This document shows positions 21,079 through 33,533 of a stretch of DNA of 64,000 nucleotides, in pieces (the first letter of the stretch is position 1; each line of letters opens with the position of its first letter). The stretch comes from Corylus avellana (Eukaryota > Streptophyta > Magnoliopsida > Fagales > Betulaceae): the NCBI RefSeq assembly GCF_901000735.1, contig NC_081541.1:40827021-40891020 (forward strand), given 5' to 3'. A model generated the notes under the pieces. That model was not told the origin of the DNA and did not search any database. It worked only from the letters and a program-made list of their open reading frames with translations. Made by a program: the position numbers and the translations under genes.

Positions 21079-24000
21079 TTAGGACCTCCACAACTTTGGA
21101 CCCATCAATTCACGATCTGCGGTCGAACCTTGGCTGGCGAGTTTCTGAATGCGAGAAGAAAATTCCCCTGCCTGATGACATTGAAGACAGTGAGTGGTCT
21201 GGCGATGAATTAAAGTTGTATGCACATATTCCATAGAGTAATGAAAAATTAATGTGAAAAATGGATGTATCCACCACATTGTACCTTCGTATTTTTTCAT
21301 TTTCTTACTTCATTATTATTTTTTTCCCCCTTGGGCACTGAGGGAATGAGAATGCCTTGGACCATTGGTATAGTAGGGTTTACAAAATGTTAGCAGTGTC
21401 TCAATTTTATGTGAAAAGTACAATTAAAGCAGAACAATTGTTGCTCCCACCACAAGGACTTGCCGAAGTACTGCGAGAATGCCTTGAAAAGATTATAGGG
21501 GGTGCTTTTTGTTCTTTTGTTTGAAAATGTGTTCCGTAATATAAAAGTGAAAGAAATTTTAAATGTTTGTTAAGAGAGAAGGAAATAGTTTTTATCAAAC
21601 GAAGCCATAATGTTTCTTATTTACGAGAGCAAACAGTAAACAATAAGTTAAAAGATATATGCAAAAATATTAGTAATCTTTTTCATTTTAGAAAAGAAGG
21701 GTCAGGGTTTATTTGAAAATTGAGTGCACTTTGAAGTCTTTGAATTTATGAAACCATTAGTAAACGTCATGGTCATAGTATTCCAAACATGGGAATTACT
21801 GAATTACGCAAACACACACAGATAAGAGCTAATCTACATGTCATGAAATTTTCTAAGCAGCATTGAGATCTGTCAACTGAGTGAGAAACTTAACAACAAC
21901 AAAAAAAAATGCATAATACTAACCTTCTCATCAATCCACATTAAAGAACTTAGTTGATTGTTTAAAATCCGGACTACTACATCTAGTGGTGTCATCCCAT
22001 CAATTGCATCAAGTTCTCCTCCCTAAGGAAACAATAAAGTAGGTTTCAACTGTTGGCATCTGTTGGGAAAAAACCTTGTTTAGGAGTGGAAACATTAAAT
22101 TAGAGCATTTACCTGGTTGGAATTTAGGGTCTGAATAATTGATTTGATCTGTTCTGTCATCTGCTCTAATTCCCTCTCTATAAATTCAGACTGCTCGTAC
22201 CTGTATCCAGCACCCCGGAAAAAAAAAGAAGAACAAAGGTGACATCAATATATTAGCAGAATCCAGAAAATTTTCCTCAAAACAATGTGTAACTTCTGCA
22301 AACATATAATGGCAACCTGAATCTAACCCATTTATAAACCGGGCGTACAACAGAGCTATATGCAGCAGTGGTACAGCCCAGTCATGTACTTGGGTCCATC
22401 AGATCAACTCAAACCAAATCAAAGAACTGAGTACTCACATTGCATCTCTTGTGGAAGCAGCTTCATCATCAAGAAGCAATCCACGCTCATCCTTGTAAAT
22501 ACGCTCAGCTTCTTCTTCCATACTTTGCAAAGCCATATCAACCTAAAAAAAGAAAAGAGAATTATACTCATTTACTGTATATCACACAAAATTATGTCTA
22601 GACATATGCATATTTGGGGGCAATAAAATACCGAAGTTATAAATGTTCAAAGACTAATCTCTACATTTCTAAAAACTCACTAGTATATATGCCTCAAAAA
22701 ACAATTAAACACCAACATTTATACAAGAGATTTTGCTTTTCGAATATGGCCAAAGAAAGGATTTACACATTCCTAAGAATGCCTCCGATAATGACTTATG
22801 GACAATGTTCTTACTGCTACATTTTGGCAACTAGACCAACATAGACAAAAGACCTTACTAAAATACCTCTTGTTGATGAGTCTCAATTAACTCCAGTTGC
22901 CGCTCCAAGTTAGTTTGGGTCTCAACCACTTTTGCCACTTCAATCTAAAGTACAGATTAATGGCAAAACAAAATGAGTAGCCGTCAATGATGTAAATCAA
23001 ACCATTTGCTAATCATAAAACACTATTCCACAACGAAAATGTGAAGATAACACCATCAATTTTTCCCCCCCACCTTCTTTTTTTTTTGTGCGCAAGCGAG
23101 TGTTGGGGGGAGGGGGGGGGGGGGAGAGGGAAGAAAAGTCATCTTCTTGCCAATGTAAGTAAGCAATAGAACTTGTGTTTCAATATCAATAAGGCATATG
23201 ATACACCATCTCAGTAAAATTGTCAACCCATTGACATTGAGGGCAAATAACTTCCAATAAAATCTCATAAATGATCTTACAACATAAAATAGAAAAAATG
23301 GCTTTGTGAAGTTCATATATTTCACATTAATCTACAGTACACTATTCTTTTGATAACGGAAAATCAATTACCTCGAGCCTAAGAAGTACATCACGATTCT
23401 GCAAAATTCTCCGGTCCCACTCAGCTATCGCGTTAGCCTGCTTTCGGAACTTTCCAGTACGCTCTTGTAGTTCAGAATTCCACTCCTTGATGATCTTCAA
23501 ATAAAAGAAACCAGAAAATAAAAATAAAATAAAATCACACCCTTTCGTGGAATAGAAAGAGCGAGAACAACAGGAAAAAATTAGAAATAAGTCTGATGAA
23601 AATGGTGACCCAGGTTTGCTGAAATAAATCTCTCACCTTTCTGCTTACAAAATAAAAGTAGCTTTTGATAAAAGCTATGTATAGGCCAATGTTATGGACA
23701 GAAGGAAGCAACTATTTAACCTAGTTTTAAATTCATATGTATTACAGATTAATCTTCCTTTTCCTTTTTTATTTTCCACATCTAGACTCTCTCTTTAAAA
23801 AACCAGTTTCCTTATTCCCTCAGTTCAAAGACAAAAAACACCAAAGGATTAAAGAAAGGAAAAAGAAAAAAAAGTAGTGTACAGTTTAGTATCCCACTTT
23901 CCTCTCGCAAGGTTACTGCCCACCAAGACTATATCTCTAGAAGTACCATTGTCCAAGATTCTTCTTTCCATATAAAGCAAAACTAAACCAAACTGGTATT

Positions 24001-27000
24001 TCATCTATAATATCGCAATGTAAAAACGACAAGACATGAAATACCTCTTCAACAGTCTTCCCTGTGATCTCAGACGGTAATTTTGGTGCAGTAGATACTG
24101 TAGTGCTGACACTTGAAGTTGTCCTATAGGACAAAACAGAACAGAAGACTATAAGCAGCAAATTCATATTTCTTGGAAAACCTTAATATATATATATATA
24201 TATATATATATTTTATGTCGGGGAACCTCTCCAAGGCAGGGCCCTTCGGACCCACCCCTGTAAAGTAAACCTCGGTTCCATGCACCGCACCCTCGGAAGT
24301 TTCCCTACACGGAACTGGTTAAATCACTAGCTTTTCATCAGGGGGTGTGGCCCCAAGAAATTGTTTGCACCCATGAGGTGTTGAACCTTGGACCTTGAAG
24401 GGATAATACCTCAAGACCAAGGCCTCCACCACTTGGGCCAACCTCTTGGGATTAAAATATAATCAATTATTATCATCTATGCTCTCAATGGTATATAGAT
24501 TTGAGAGACTTTGAAAATATATATATATTCCTCCACGATATTTTTTTATGAATAATAATTTATTGAAATAAAAGGCAAAGCCCTCGTACACAAAGAGTAT
24601 ACAAGAGATAGAACCACCCTATAGGTGTCGAAAATCCAAAAAGTTAACTAGATCTAAAAGATAGAAGAGGTGAAATTAGGAACATTGATTAAAGCCAAAT
24701 CCAAATTAGGATCATGACCTCCTTATTCCAGCGCTTTAAATCAATTTTTGGCTCATTTTAGCTTACTAGTTAAGACAAAACATGGAGTGCCTAAGAACTT
24801 ATATGAATCCCACCACTGCTTCACCAAGTCTACAAAACCCTCAGCTTTAATCCACATGTTTTCAAATTTAAACAAGTGTGGTCCTCTAGCTATGCCCCCA
24901 CTGTCAAGCAAAATGGGAAAATGATCTCGAAGAAGACAGCATTGAATCAGATTTGGGAAATGCTCTTTCTCCTCTCATATTGCTTGTCCACTTCACAAAA
25001 TCCAACTGGACGTCATTTAGTGCTTTGTTTTTCAAATAAAATGGAAGAAATTTCAAATACTACCTCCATAAAATGGTCAAGGAAACTTATTAAAATAATT
25101 CAAACCATTGAACTTTCAACAAATCAAAGTGCATTTAGGATAAAGTTTTTACTGATCAACTTTCCAAACTAGACAATTTTTCGGACATTCCAAAATGTAA
25201 TACTGGACAAACAATATGAGACGAAGAAGTAAAATAAACAATTGAATAAAGCTCAAATTGTTGTGTTCGGAATGATTTTCAGTTTTGGCAGCTTAAGAAC
25301 CTTTCATAGGCAGGACCAACATACAACGTCTGACTAAGCAAGACCTATATGATTTCGAAGCTTAAAATATAAACATCTAAGGGTCAAAATAGTTTTTAAA
25401 TTAAGTTACTAGTTTATGAGTTATGGGCATAGTGCACAGGCGGACCTGAAATCTTATAAAATTCTGCACATAATTTTATTTTTCGAATTATTTTTTAATT
25501 ATGTTTGGCCTACAATTGATGCAATGATTAGTGTTCACGTTCACATCAAGAAAATTCCTCTTTTCTTCTCTACCAAACCAAATCCTCTCCCTTCCTTATT
25601 GAAATCCTAAAAGCCTACCTACATTTCCTTATTATTTGTCACCGAATAACCTATTGAAACAACCCAAAAATCCTGATCGCATTGTCCAGAGTTTCCAGCA
25701 AGCAGATTCCTGATTCCCAGCCTCTTTCAACAACCAACATTCAATCTTTCCAAACCCTAATTCCATATACAAACCCTAAAAGTCTTTTCCTCTCCATAAC
25801 AAACTACAAGATCATAATTTTTCCTATCCTAGCGTCCATGACAAGCACATGCAGACAGACCCTAATATGTCCCATGTCAAGGGAAGTTATGAGGACACGG
25901 AGAGCAAATAAACTGCCAAGAAAGCAAGATAAAGCAGTAACCTACCAAAAAAAAATTAAAAAATGAAAAGTAAATAGGTAATCTAGATTCCAGGAAAAAA
26001 AAAAGTGAACAAGTTTACTATTAAGAGTAAGCACACATACCCACTACTGGAGGACACAATAAGAGATGATGATGTCTGCGCACCAGTAGTGCTCAAACTG
26101 GGAGTTGTTGCAGCTGCAGAAGTTGAAGAGACACCTACAAAATCAATTTGAACAATCAAAGGATATTTGAACATCAAACAGAAGGTACTGCTGCTTGATC
26201 TAGGCACTTCAGCATTTAAACAAGTTGTTAATGGAAGAGGATATCACAAGTTAATAGCTTAAGAATCTATGACACAATATAACGCGATACGCAGATGCAT
26301 ATAAATTAGAAAGGTGATGAGCCATACAGTCCCACCAGCATAAACAAAGATAATGCAGTTAACACAAACATCATAACCACCTCCTACAGCTGAAAAACAA
26401 TAACATCTGAAACACAATTAAAAATGCCAAACTCACCAAAAGTAGGCGCAGCAGTAGTCGAATGTGATTGCAAGGACGAAGCAGGCGTCGACGGTTTGCT
26501 AAACGCAAAGCCCGTAAAAGCTCCTACATTGCCCGAAGAAAAGGCGGAGCTGGCTGCTGCTGCTGCTGTTGAAGCACTAGTTGCAGCCGAAGAACTCACA
26601 CCAAATGCGGGCAAAGAAAATGAAGCTTGTGTAGCAGCGGTAGTAGTACTACTAGTAGTAGTAGCAGCTGGAGTGGAAGCAGTCGTGGTGGTGACCGTCG
26701 AGAACAACGGAGCCGTAGATGTTCCAAAGGACAGAGAAGAACCCTTTGTTGCAGGTGTGGTGGAAACAGCAGCGGCGGCCGAAGAGGCTGTGTACCCAAA
26801 TGAAGGCTGAGAAGCTGAGGAAGAGGGTGGGACGAATGAGAAGGCAGAAGAGGTTGTCGTAGTCGTTGTTGTAGTTGAAGAGGAAGATACAGCAGCGGAG
26901 GGTGTCGTGGGTTTTGAAAAAGCTGAAGAATTTGAGAATGAAATCCCAGCGGTAGCAGAGAAAGGCGAGGTTGTGGTTGAACTTGGAGCTGAGCTTGAAG

Positions 27001-28015
27001 CGAATGGGAATGCAGGAGTGGTTGAAGCAGAAGACAAAGAAGAAGAAGAAGAAGAGGGAAAGACGGTGGTCGAAGTTGAAAATGGAGAAGCGGATGATGA
27101 AGCTCCGAATGGGGATAAACCTGTATTCGCTGATGAGGCTGTTGTTCCAAACAGGGTGGAACCAAAACCAGAAGTCGCCGCAGCGGACGACGTCGTTCCG
27201 AACAGAGAGGAACCTGAGGTTGGTAGCGCGGAGGACGACGTCGTTCCGAATAGAGTTGAACCAGAAGTTGGAGCCGCGGAGGACGACGTCGCTCCGAACA
27301 GAGAAGAACCAGAAGTTGGCGCCGCAACAGACGACGTCGTTCCAAACAGAGGCGAACCAGAAGTTGGCGCCGCAACGGACGACGTCGTTACGAATAGAGG
27401 TGAACCAGAAGTTGGAGCCGCGGAGGACGACGTCGTTCCGAACAGAGGCGAACCAGAAGTTGGCGTCGCAGAGGACGGCGTCGTTCCGAACAGAGGTGAA
27501 CCAGAGGTTGGTGCCACGGAGGACGACGTCGTTCCGAACAGGAGGGAACTAGACTTGGGAGCGGAGGACGACGTCGTTCCGAACAAGGACGAACCGGAAC
27601 CTGCCGCGGCGGAGACCGAAGTAGTAGCAGATGAGGCGGTCCCGAACAAGGAAAACCCTGAATTAGCTGAACCGAATGGGGACGAACCTGAGGTGGGCGC
27701 GGCTGATGAGATTGTCCCAAACGGGGAGGGAGCGGAAGTTGCAGAGGACGAAGACGGTGCAGTTCCGAACAAGGAGGCAGCGGGGGTCGAAGCGGAATTG
27801 AAGGGGAAGGAGAAGGAAGGAGCTGGAGAAGAAGAGGAAGTGGAAGTGGAGGATCCGAACCCGAATGGGGAAGAAGAGGTGGCGGTGGCGGATCCGAATG
27901 GGGGAGCGGAGGATCCGAATGATAATCCGGAGGAGGGCGGGTTCGAGAGGGAGAATGCGGGCGTGGATAGTGAAGAAGAAGAAGCCGATGAAGATCCAAA
28001 TGAGAAGCCCGACAT
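21079..28015 (-). CDS. NUP62: Nuclear pore protein NUP62 (NSP1 homologue)
   Basis: Nine exons on the minus strand: 28015-26437, 26134-26041, 24123-24045, 23494-23372, 22944-22867, 22542-22439, 22200-22113, 22022-21924 and 21171-21079. All introns are GT-AG and phases agree, giving 778 residues, close to the family's length. Residues 1 to about 550 are a Ser/Thr/Ala-rich FG domain with many LFG and FGS units, which forms the permeability barrier of the pore. The C-terminal 200 residues are the coiled-coil NSP1-type domain ([35 protein letters not shown], ending LMGPKLWRS). This domain anchors the protein in the central channel with NUP54 and NUP58 in known systems. Exon 1 contains a 48 bp coding minisatellite. 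Intron 2 holds a SINE and a LINE fragment. Confidence 0.97.
24216..24450 (-). mobile_element. tRNA-derived SINE in NUP62 intron 2
   Basis: On the minus strand an RNA polymerase III box A (TGGCCCAAGTGG, 24440-24429) is followed about 40 bases later by box B (GGTTCAACACC, 24387-24377). The body is non-coding and ends in an AT-rich tail that merges with a (TA)n run at about 24187-24211. Box order and spacing are those of a tRNA-type SINE. A target-site duplication is obscured by the TA repeat. Confidence 0.8.
24540..25060 (-). pseudogene. Fragment of a LINE ORF2 with 3' end, NUP62 intron 2
   Basis: The minus strand at about 24920-24770 encodes [13 protein letters not shown] and VKQWWDS, which lie at the end of the endonuclease domain of plant L1-type LINEs. 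A T-run at 24540, the reverse of a poly(A) tail, closes it. The reverse transcriptase part is missing, so the copy is internally deleted as well as decayed. Confidence 0.7.
27165..27580 (-). repeat. 48 bp coding minisatellite in the NUP62 FG domain
   Basis: Units recur at 48 bp steps (GACGACGTCGTTCC at 27186, 27234, 27282, 27330, 27378, and with variants at 27426, 27474 and 27522). On the coding strand each unit encodes a 16-residue [12 protein letters not shown] FG repeat followed by PTSGSP. Unit number is likely to vary between alleles. The truncated duplicate at 31169-31769 keeps only a few units. Confidence 0.92.
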
Positions 28016-30348
28016 GGTTTCTCTCGCCTCTGGTGGTTGCGTGCGAGAGATTGCGGGGTTTTGAAATTGAGGGTTTTGGGGGGTAAAGCTGTCTCTAAGC
28101 CGGCCTTCTTCTTCTTCTTTCTTTTTCTCTCCTCTTTCTTTGTTTTTTTTTTTTTTCCTTTTTCAAAATGACTCTTTCCTTTAAACGACCAGCCTTCTGT
28201 CGTTTGCTCCACTAAACGCTGTCTATAATTTTTGGAAAAATTTCACTTATTCCTAAGCATAGACACTTCTACAATCATACAAGGTTTAAACATTTTAATG
28301 TCAATATCCTAACAATTTTCTCTTTCAATTTTACCTCTCCATTACCCACATAACCAGTACTAAATAAATTAGATTTTTTTCACAATTAAAAAACAAAACC
28401 CTAAGGTTAAAATTCATATGCAATCCGTATAAATTAAGATTTTTTTTTTTTTTTTTTTGCATTTTAATTCATATACAAGTTAACCAGTTGTATTTAGGTC
28501 AACTCTATACAACTTATTTATTGGGAAAAATGTAGTTTACCCCCTTGAAGTTTTATAGGTTTTTCAATTTTAACCCCAAAGTTCAAAAATTGACAATCTA
28601 CCCCCCTGAAGTTTTAAAATTTGGCAATTTAAACCTTCCATTTAATTTTTCCGTCAAAATAGACGGAAATCTATGAAACTACATCATTACCCTCAGGCTT
28701 TTTACAAAAAATTTCCGTCCAATTTAACAGAAAAATTAAACGGAAGGTTTAAATTGCCAATTTTTGAACTTTTTGGTTAAAATTGAAAAATTCCTAAAAC
28801 TTCAGGGAAGTCATAACAGTTAATTAAACAGGTTATGCGTGTTAAAGTTGAGGAATTTGAATTGTTTAACTAAATGGGTTGTGTTCACGTAACATCTTTG
28901 CTCCAAGTGGTATGACATCCCTGTTCCAAGTAATATGATATTGTCCGCTTTGGGCCAAGCCCGCACGGTTTTATTATTGGGTTTACCCCCAAAAGGCCTC
29001 ATATCATTTAGAGAAAGTATATTTCATATAAACACATCATCTTTTCCATGTCCAAACAATGTGGGACGTCACAGTTCAGGTGAATTCATATCATATTGAC
29101 CTGTGAGTTGACCCAATACGCCAACATGCATTGCCAAACCTAATCCATAGATGGAATGCAAATAATGAATGGAAAAAATAAATAAAATTGGGTTGTAGCA
29201 GGTGAAAATTAGAGAGGAAATAGTTGTATTTAGATTGTGTAACTAGAGGAAATTGTTCTATTTATATTGAGTAAATATGACCATTGAAGAACTTAACTGT
29301 TAGAAAATATGACCATTTGAAAAATATGACTGTTGTTGGAAAAGAAAAAATAGAAAAGTGACCATTTGAAAAATTATGTGCATTGGGTGTGCCTATCTTA
29401 TAGGAATGTACACTGCATTGTAGACTACAAAAAATAAATGTAAAAATAAATAAATTTTGTGCATCTTGCATGATCTTCAATTATGATGTTGTGTGAGTTT
29501 TAGAGAAATTTAGGTACTTTAAGAGAGGAAATTATAGGATTCACCTATTTTAGATAGTTTAGAATGTAAATTGTAGAACTCATTTGTCCTAAACAAATAA
29601 ATCTCGTAACTACTCCTTGAACGGCCTGAATTTGAAATTCAGATAGCAAGGGATCTCAATGCACTTCGCAAAAATTCAAAAAATGAGTTTGTAGTGTAAT
29701 GCATATGCATTATTTTCTCTTGTGCATGGTGCATTGATATCTCCACGTCGGTTCGAGTCACATTAAGGGCAAACCTATAGAATAGCATGGGCCACCATAG
29801 CATGGACGCCGGATTCAGAAGCGTGGTAATATGTTACAATCATAAGTATTTCACATGGTTTAAGTGCAATCTTAATATGTATATACAAGCTATTAGACAC
29901 CATCTCCTAACAAGCCAATTCTACCTGATGTTTGCATCAAATTCCTCCCTAAAACTATTTACAGTAGATACGGGCCATGCCATTATGAGGAGACATGAGA
30001 ACACCACAACAAAAAGAAAGAAGAAGAACACCATCTACTGCTGTTTACTACTAGCCTCATGGGTTTTTAGCCACAACAAAAGAAGAGGATGAGGAAGCTA
30101 TGTACAAAACCCATTTTTATATTCCAAACAACCATCACACCCCGCATTAATAGTGTCATATACCGGACAAGTATTCATCTTCTATTTGTCAAAAGTTGAT
30201 GTAGCATGGTCCAACCAAAAATTTCATTTTCATCCACCAAATGCTATAACGGATCAAATCACATCAACTTTAGGAAAGGAAATGGAATGTGGATACTTAT
30301 TAGGTATATAGCATTACTCCGGCCTGCACCGATTCTAGAAGAAACTAA
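28016..30348. other. NUP62 5' flank and intergenic region with repeats
   Basis: 28016-28220 is the NUP62 leader and promoter side. 28525-28815 is a foldback MITE, listed separately. 28890-29065 (GGCCAAGCCCGCACGGTTTT, then AATGTGGGACGTCAC) looks like an old LTR or TRIM remnant. The remainder is AT-rich and I see no gene in it. Confidence 0.5.
28525..28815. repeat. Foldback MITE
   Basis: The left arm contains TTTTTCAATTTTAACC, AAGTTCAAAAATTG and CAATTTAAACCTTCC. The right arm contains their inverse in reverse order. The left arm has an extra insertion, so pairing is interrupted. Non-coding. Confidence 0.75.
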
Positions 30349-31769
30349 TCACAGCAGCCCTTCACTAAGGGTACAACCCAAAAAACCATTTCCTTCAATT
30401 TTAGCTTTTTTTATGGCAGCAACATCCCTTGCCAAATCGTCCCGTCGTAGCTCCATCTCCATCAAAGATGTTTTTGCAGCCTCTATTTGTTTGTCCAACT
30501 CATCCAACTCTTTAGAACATGCCTGGTATTTAGCTGTCTTGATTTCATCCACCCTTTGCTGCAACCATTCCACCTTGAACCCAACAGCAACTGCATCGGC
30601 TACATTTGTCTCCATGAGTTGAAGTTCATGGGAACAAAGGGTCTCCAATGTATGGGTGCAAAGCCGATTCACTACATCACCAATCAAGTCCAGGAAAGCC
30701 AACTTTGCTTCCAAACTCCTCAATATGCTGCCGTTTGTTATGTCCCCATGTTTCTGCAAAATACGTTTGATTATTGGGACATTGTGAGGAGAAGGGACAT
30801 GTCTGTCTACTTCTACGCAGAGAGATGATAAAGGGGAAGTTTCAGCACTTTCTTCTTCATCTACTGCACCGAAAGCCTTAGAAGCTGCAGCAGCAGAATC
30901 ATTCTTAGCCTCCTCTACAGAATTTGGACACATGGGTTTCTTTACTACCTCACCCTCGTCCCCTCCATCACCTACACGAATTTGAATAGCTCAGCATTAA
31001 GATTCCCAGAGAGAATCTATTTTCATCTCAGTTAATCGATTATCAAATTGACTGAAAATTCCCAAAAGCAGAGAGAAAGACATAGCTGTCAATATAAACA
31101 CCATAACCATTATCCTATTACAAACGGTAATGATCAAGGATCTCAAACACAGTTGAAAAATGACGAACCTGAGGTTGGAGCCGCGGAGGACGACGTCGTT
31201 CCGAACAGAGGCGAACCAGAAGTTGGCGCCGCAGAGGACGGCGTCGTTCCGAACAGAGGTGAACCAGAGGTTGGTGCCGCGGAGGGCGACGTCGTTCCGA
31301 ACAGGAGGGAACTAGACTTGGGAGCGGAGGACGACGTCGTTCCGAACAAGGACGAACCAGAACCTGCCGCGGCGGAGACCGAAGTAGTAGCAGATGAGGC
31401 GGTCCCGAACAAGGAAAACCCAGAATTAGCTGAACCGAATAGGGACGAAACTGAGGTTGATGAGATTGTCCCAAACAGGGGGGAAGCGGAAGTTGCAGAG
31501 GAAGAAGACGGTGCAGCTCCGAACAAGGAGGAAGCGGGGGTCGAAGCGGAATTGAAGGGGAAGGAGAAGGAAGGAGCTGAAGAAGAAGAGGAAGTGGAAG
31601 TAGAGGATCCGAACCCGAATGGGGAAGAAGAGGTGGCGGTGGCGGATCCGAATCGGGGGGCGGAGGATCCGAATGATAATCCGGAGGAGGGCGAGTTCGA
31701 GAGGGAGAATGCGGGCGTGGATAGTGAAGAAGAAGAACCCGATGAAGATCCAAATGAGAAGCCCGACAT
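30349..31769 (-). CDS. Candidate chimeric gene: NUP62 FG exon joined to a coiled-coil exon
   Basis: 31169-31769 is a shortened duplicate of NUP62 exon 1 ([15 protein letters not shown], then FG repeats), including part of its leader. 30349-30971 is an unrelated exon encoding a Cys/Glu-rich region and a long C-terminal coiled coil (KRILQKHGDITNGS, CTHTLETLCSHELQLMET, KQIEAAKTSLMEMELRRDD). The latter resembles the tail of plant PEARLI-4 or coiled-coil 'phospholipase-like' proteins, an uncertain match. A donor CAG/GTTCGT at 31168 and an acceptor TGTAG/GT at 30972 share phase 1 and would splice a 197 bp intron in frame, giving 407 residues. If unspliced, the FG frame stops at 31143. The coiled-coil exon could instead start at its own ATG (30933). 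Expression is unknown. Confidence 0.5.
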
Positions 31770-33229
31770 GGTTTCTCTCTAGCTCGCTTCTCGCGGGTCT
31801 GTACGAATGACTGGAGGGTTTTCGGAGGGTAAAGCGGTCTCTCAGCAGCATAGACTAGTAAGCTTGTTTGGGAAAAAGCTTGTTTGGGAAGGCCACTCTC
31901 CTCAACTTTTTTCTTTCCTTTTAGGTTGATTTGACACTACTAAAGGCATGTTTGGCATTGCGTTTGAAATGTCCTAAAAAGCTTTTAACACTAAAAAAAT
32001 TTGTTTGAAAAAAAATATATTCATTTGATAAAAAAATTAGAAGTGCTTTTAAGGGTTCAAAAAACCTAAAAATAGTCAAAAACACATTTTTGGCAAAAGT
32101 TTCAAGCCAAAAAATATTTTTTAACTTAAAAGCTCTATTTCTCAAACGCAATCACAAACATCTATTAAGAGCACTAGCCACAGATATCTTATATGTCATT
32201 CTCTTCATTATATTTAGGAAAAATTTCAACCAAAAAAAAAAAAACACAAAACACAAAACTCCACTCACTTCAGATTCTTTATATTTAACCAACCTTCAAT
32301 GATTGCTACAGTATTTTTCAATGTGTAGAAAACCAAAAGTGGTTTCCTATACATTATTTTAATATAAATATTTATTTTTTCTCTCTCTTCTTTCATCCTT
32401 TTGTCTTTAATTGAAGATTGTGTTAAGATTTTGTGAAAAAAGTTAAGGTAGGCATAAAGCTTGTATTTTGTAAAGAAATAATATTTTAATGATATAGGAA
32501 AATGTAAGGGAAACCATTGTAAAATATATTTTCATAGGAAAATAAAAAATAATTTTGTGCTCTAAACTTAAGAAAAAAAAAAAAAAAAAGCTATTGCTAA
32601 TTTTTGCTCTCACTCTCATTACTTTTTATCGCCTAAAGTTTATGAGACGATTTCAAAAAAATAAAAACATATATATATATATATATATATATATACCAAA
32701 ACAACAAATAAAAACATATTCAAATCCTACAAATGATAATACAATTAAAAGAAAAGATACACGGCTTGTCAAACAAAGGGCACACAAAAGTCTACCAAAG
32801 GAGATCTTTACCACTATCACGTGGAGTATCTAACATTGGGAAAGTATATGAGGAAAAGCTAAAAGAAGAGCAGGTGGTAGCGACCTCTTGAGTTTTGTTG
32901 TGTGTATGACGATTTAGAATCTATTTGAGATTATGTTTGAAAAATAGAGTTTTTAAGTCAAAAAGAGCTTTCAGATAAAATCTTCATTTTTAAATTTTTG
33001 TCAAAAGTACGTTTTAGCCATTTTTAGGCTTTTTGGACCCTTAAAAACACTTTTAATTTTTTTACTAAACAAGTACTTTTTAAAAAAAAATAAATTTTTT
33101 TGAGTATTAAAAACACTTTTAGGTCTCTCAAACGCAATTACAAATAAGTTCTTACACTCTTATCGATTGTAGTGACAGTCCAGCTGGCAAAAGAGTTAAG
33201 GAGACCAAGAGTATAAGAAATGAGTCACG

Positions 33230-33533
33230 ATAAAGGCACAATTTTTTCGTACAACTTTGATCAAATTTTTTTCTTATTTTTTATTTTTTTAAAAAAATAA
33301 AATAAAATAAAATAAATTCTAAAGCAATAACATCATATGTGGTCCTTTTTTTTAAAAAAAAAAAAACAAAAAAAGGTCATTATTATGAAGAAAAAGACCA
33401 TTTTTTTTTTAAATTAAAAAAAAAAAACCAAAAAAAAAAGGATCACATAAGATGTTATTGCTTTAAAAATTTATTTTATTTTTTTTAAATGACCACATAA
33501 AAAAAAAAAAGTTGATCCAAAATTGTGCCTTTA
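33230..33533. repeat. Foldback MITE
   Basis: The arms begin TAAAGGCACAATTTT and end AAAATTGTGCCTTTA. Inner words CAATAACATCAT and ATGTTATTG also pair. A/T homopolymers fill the rest. Confidence 0.8.

Noticed and set aside
26596..27375. Leu/Arg/Pro-rich frame in the same exon, minus strand
   Set aside because: An alternative frame of the minisatellite, with no start context and no known domain.
26424..28064. Long frames antisense to NUP62 exon 1 (up to 385 codons, acidic repeats)
   Set aside because: They mirror the tandem FG repeat, whose codon use removes stops on the other strand. NUP62 on the minus strand has full exon and homology support. The same applies to 31048-31782.
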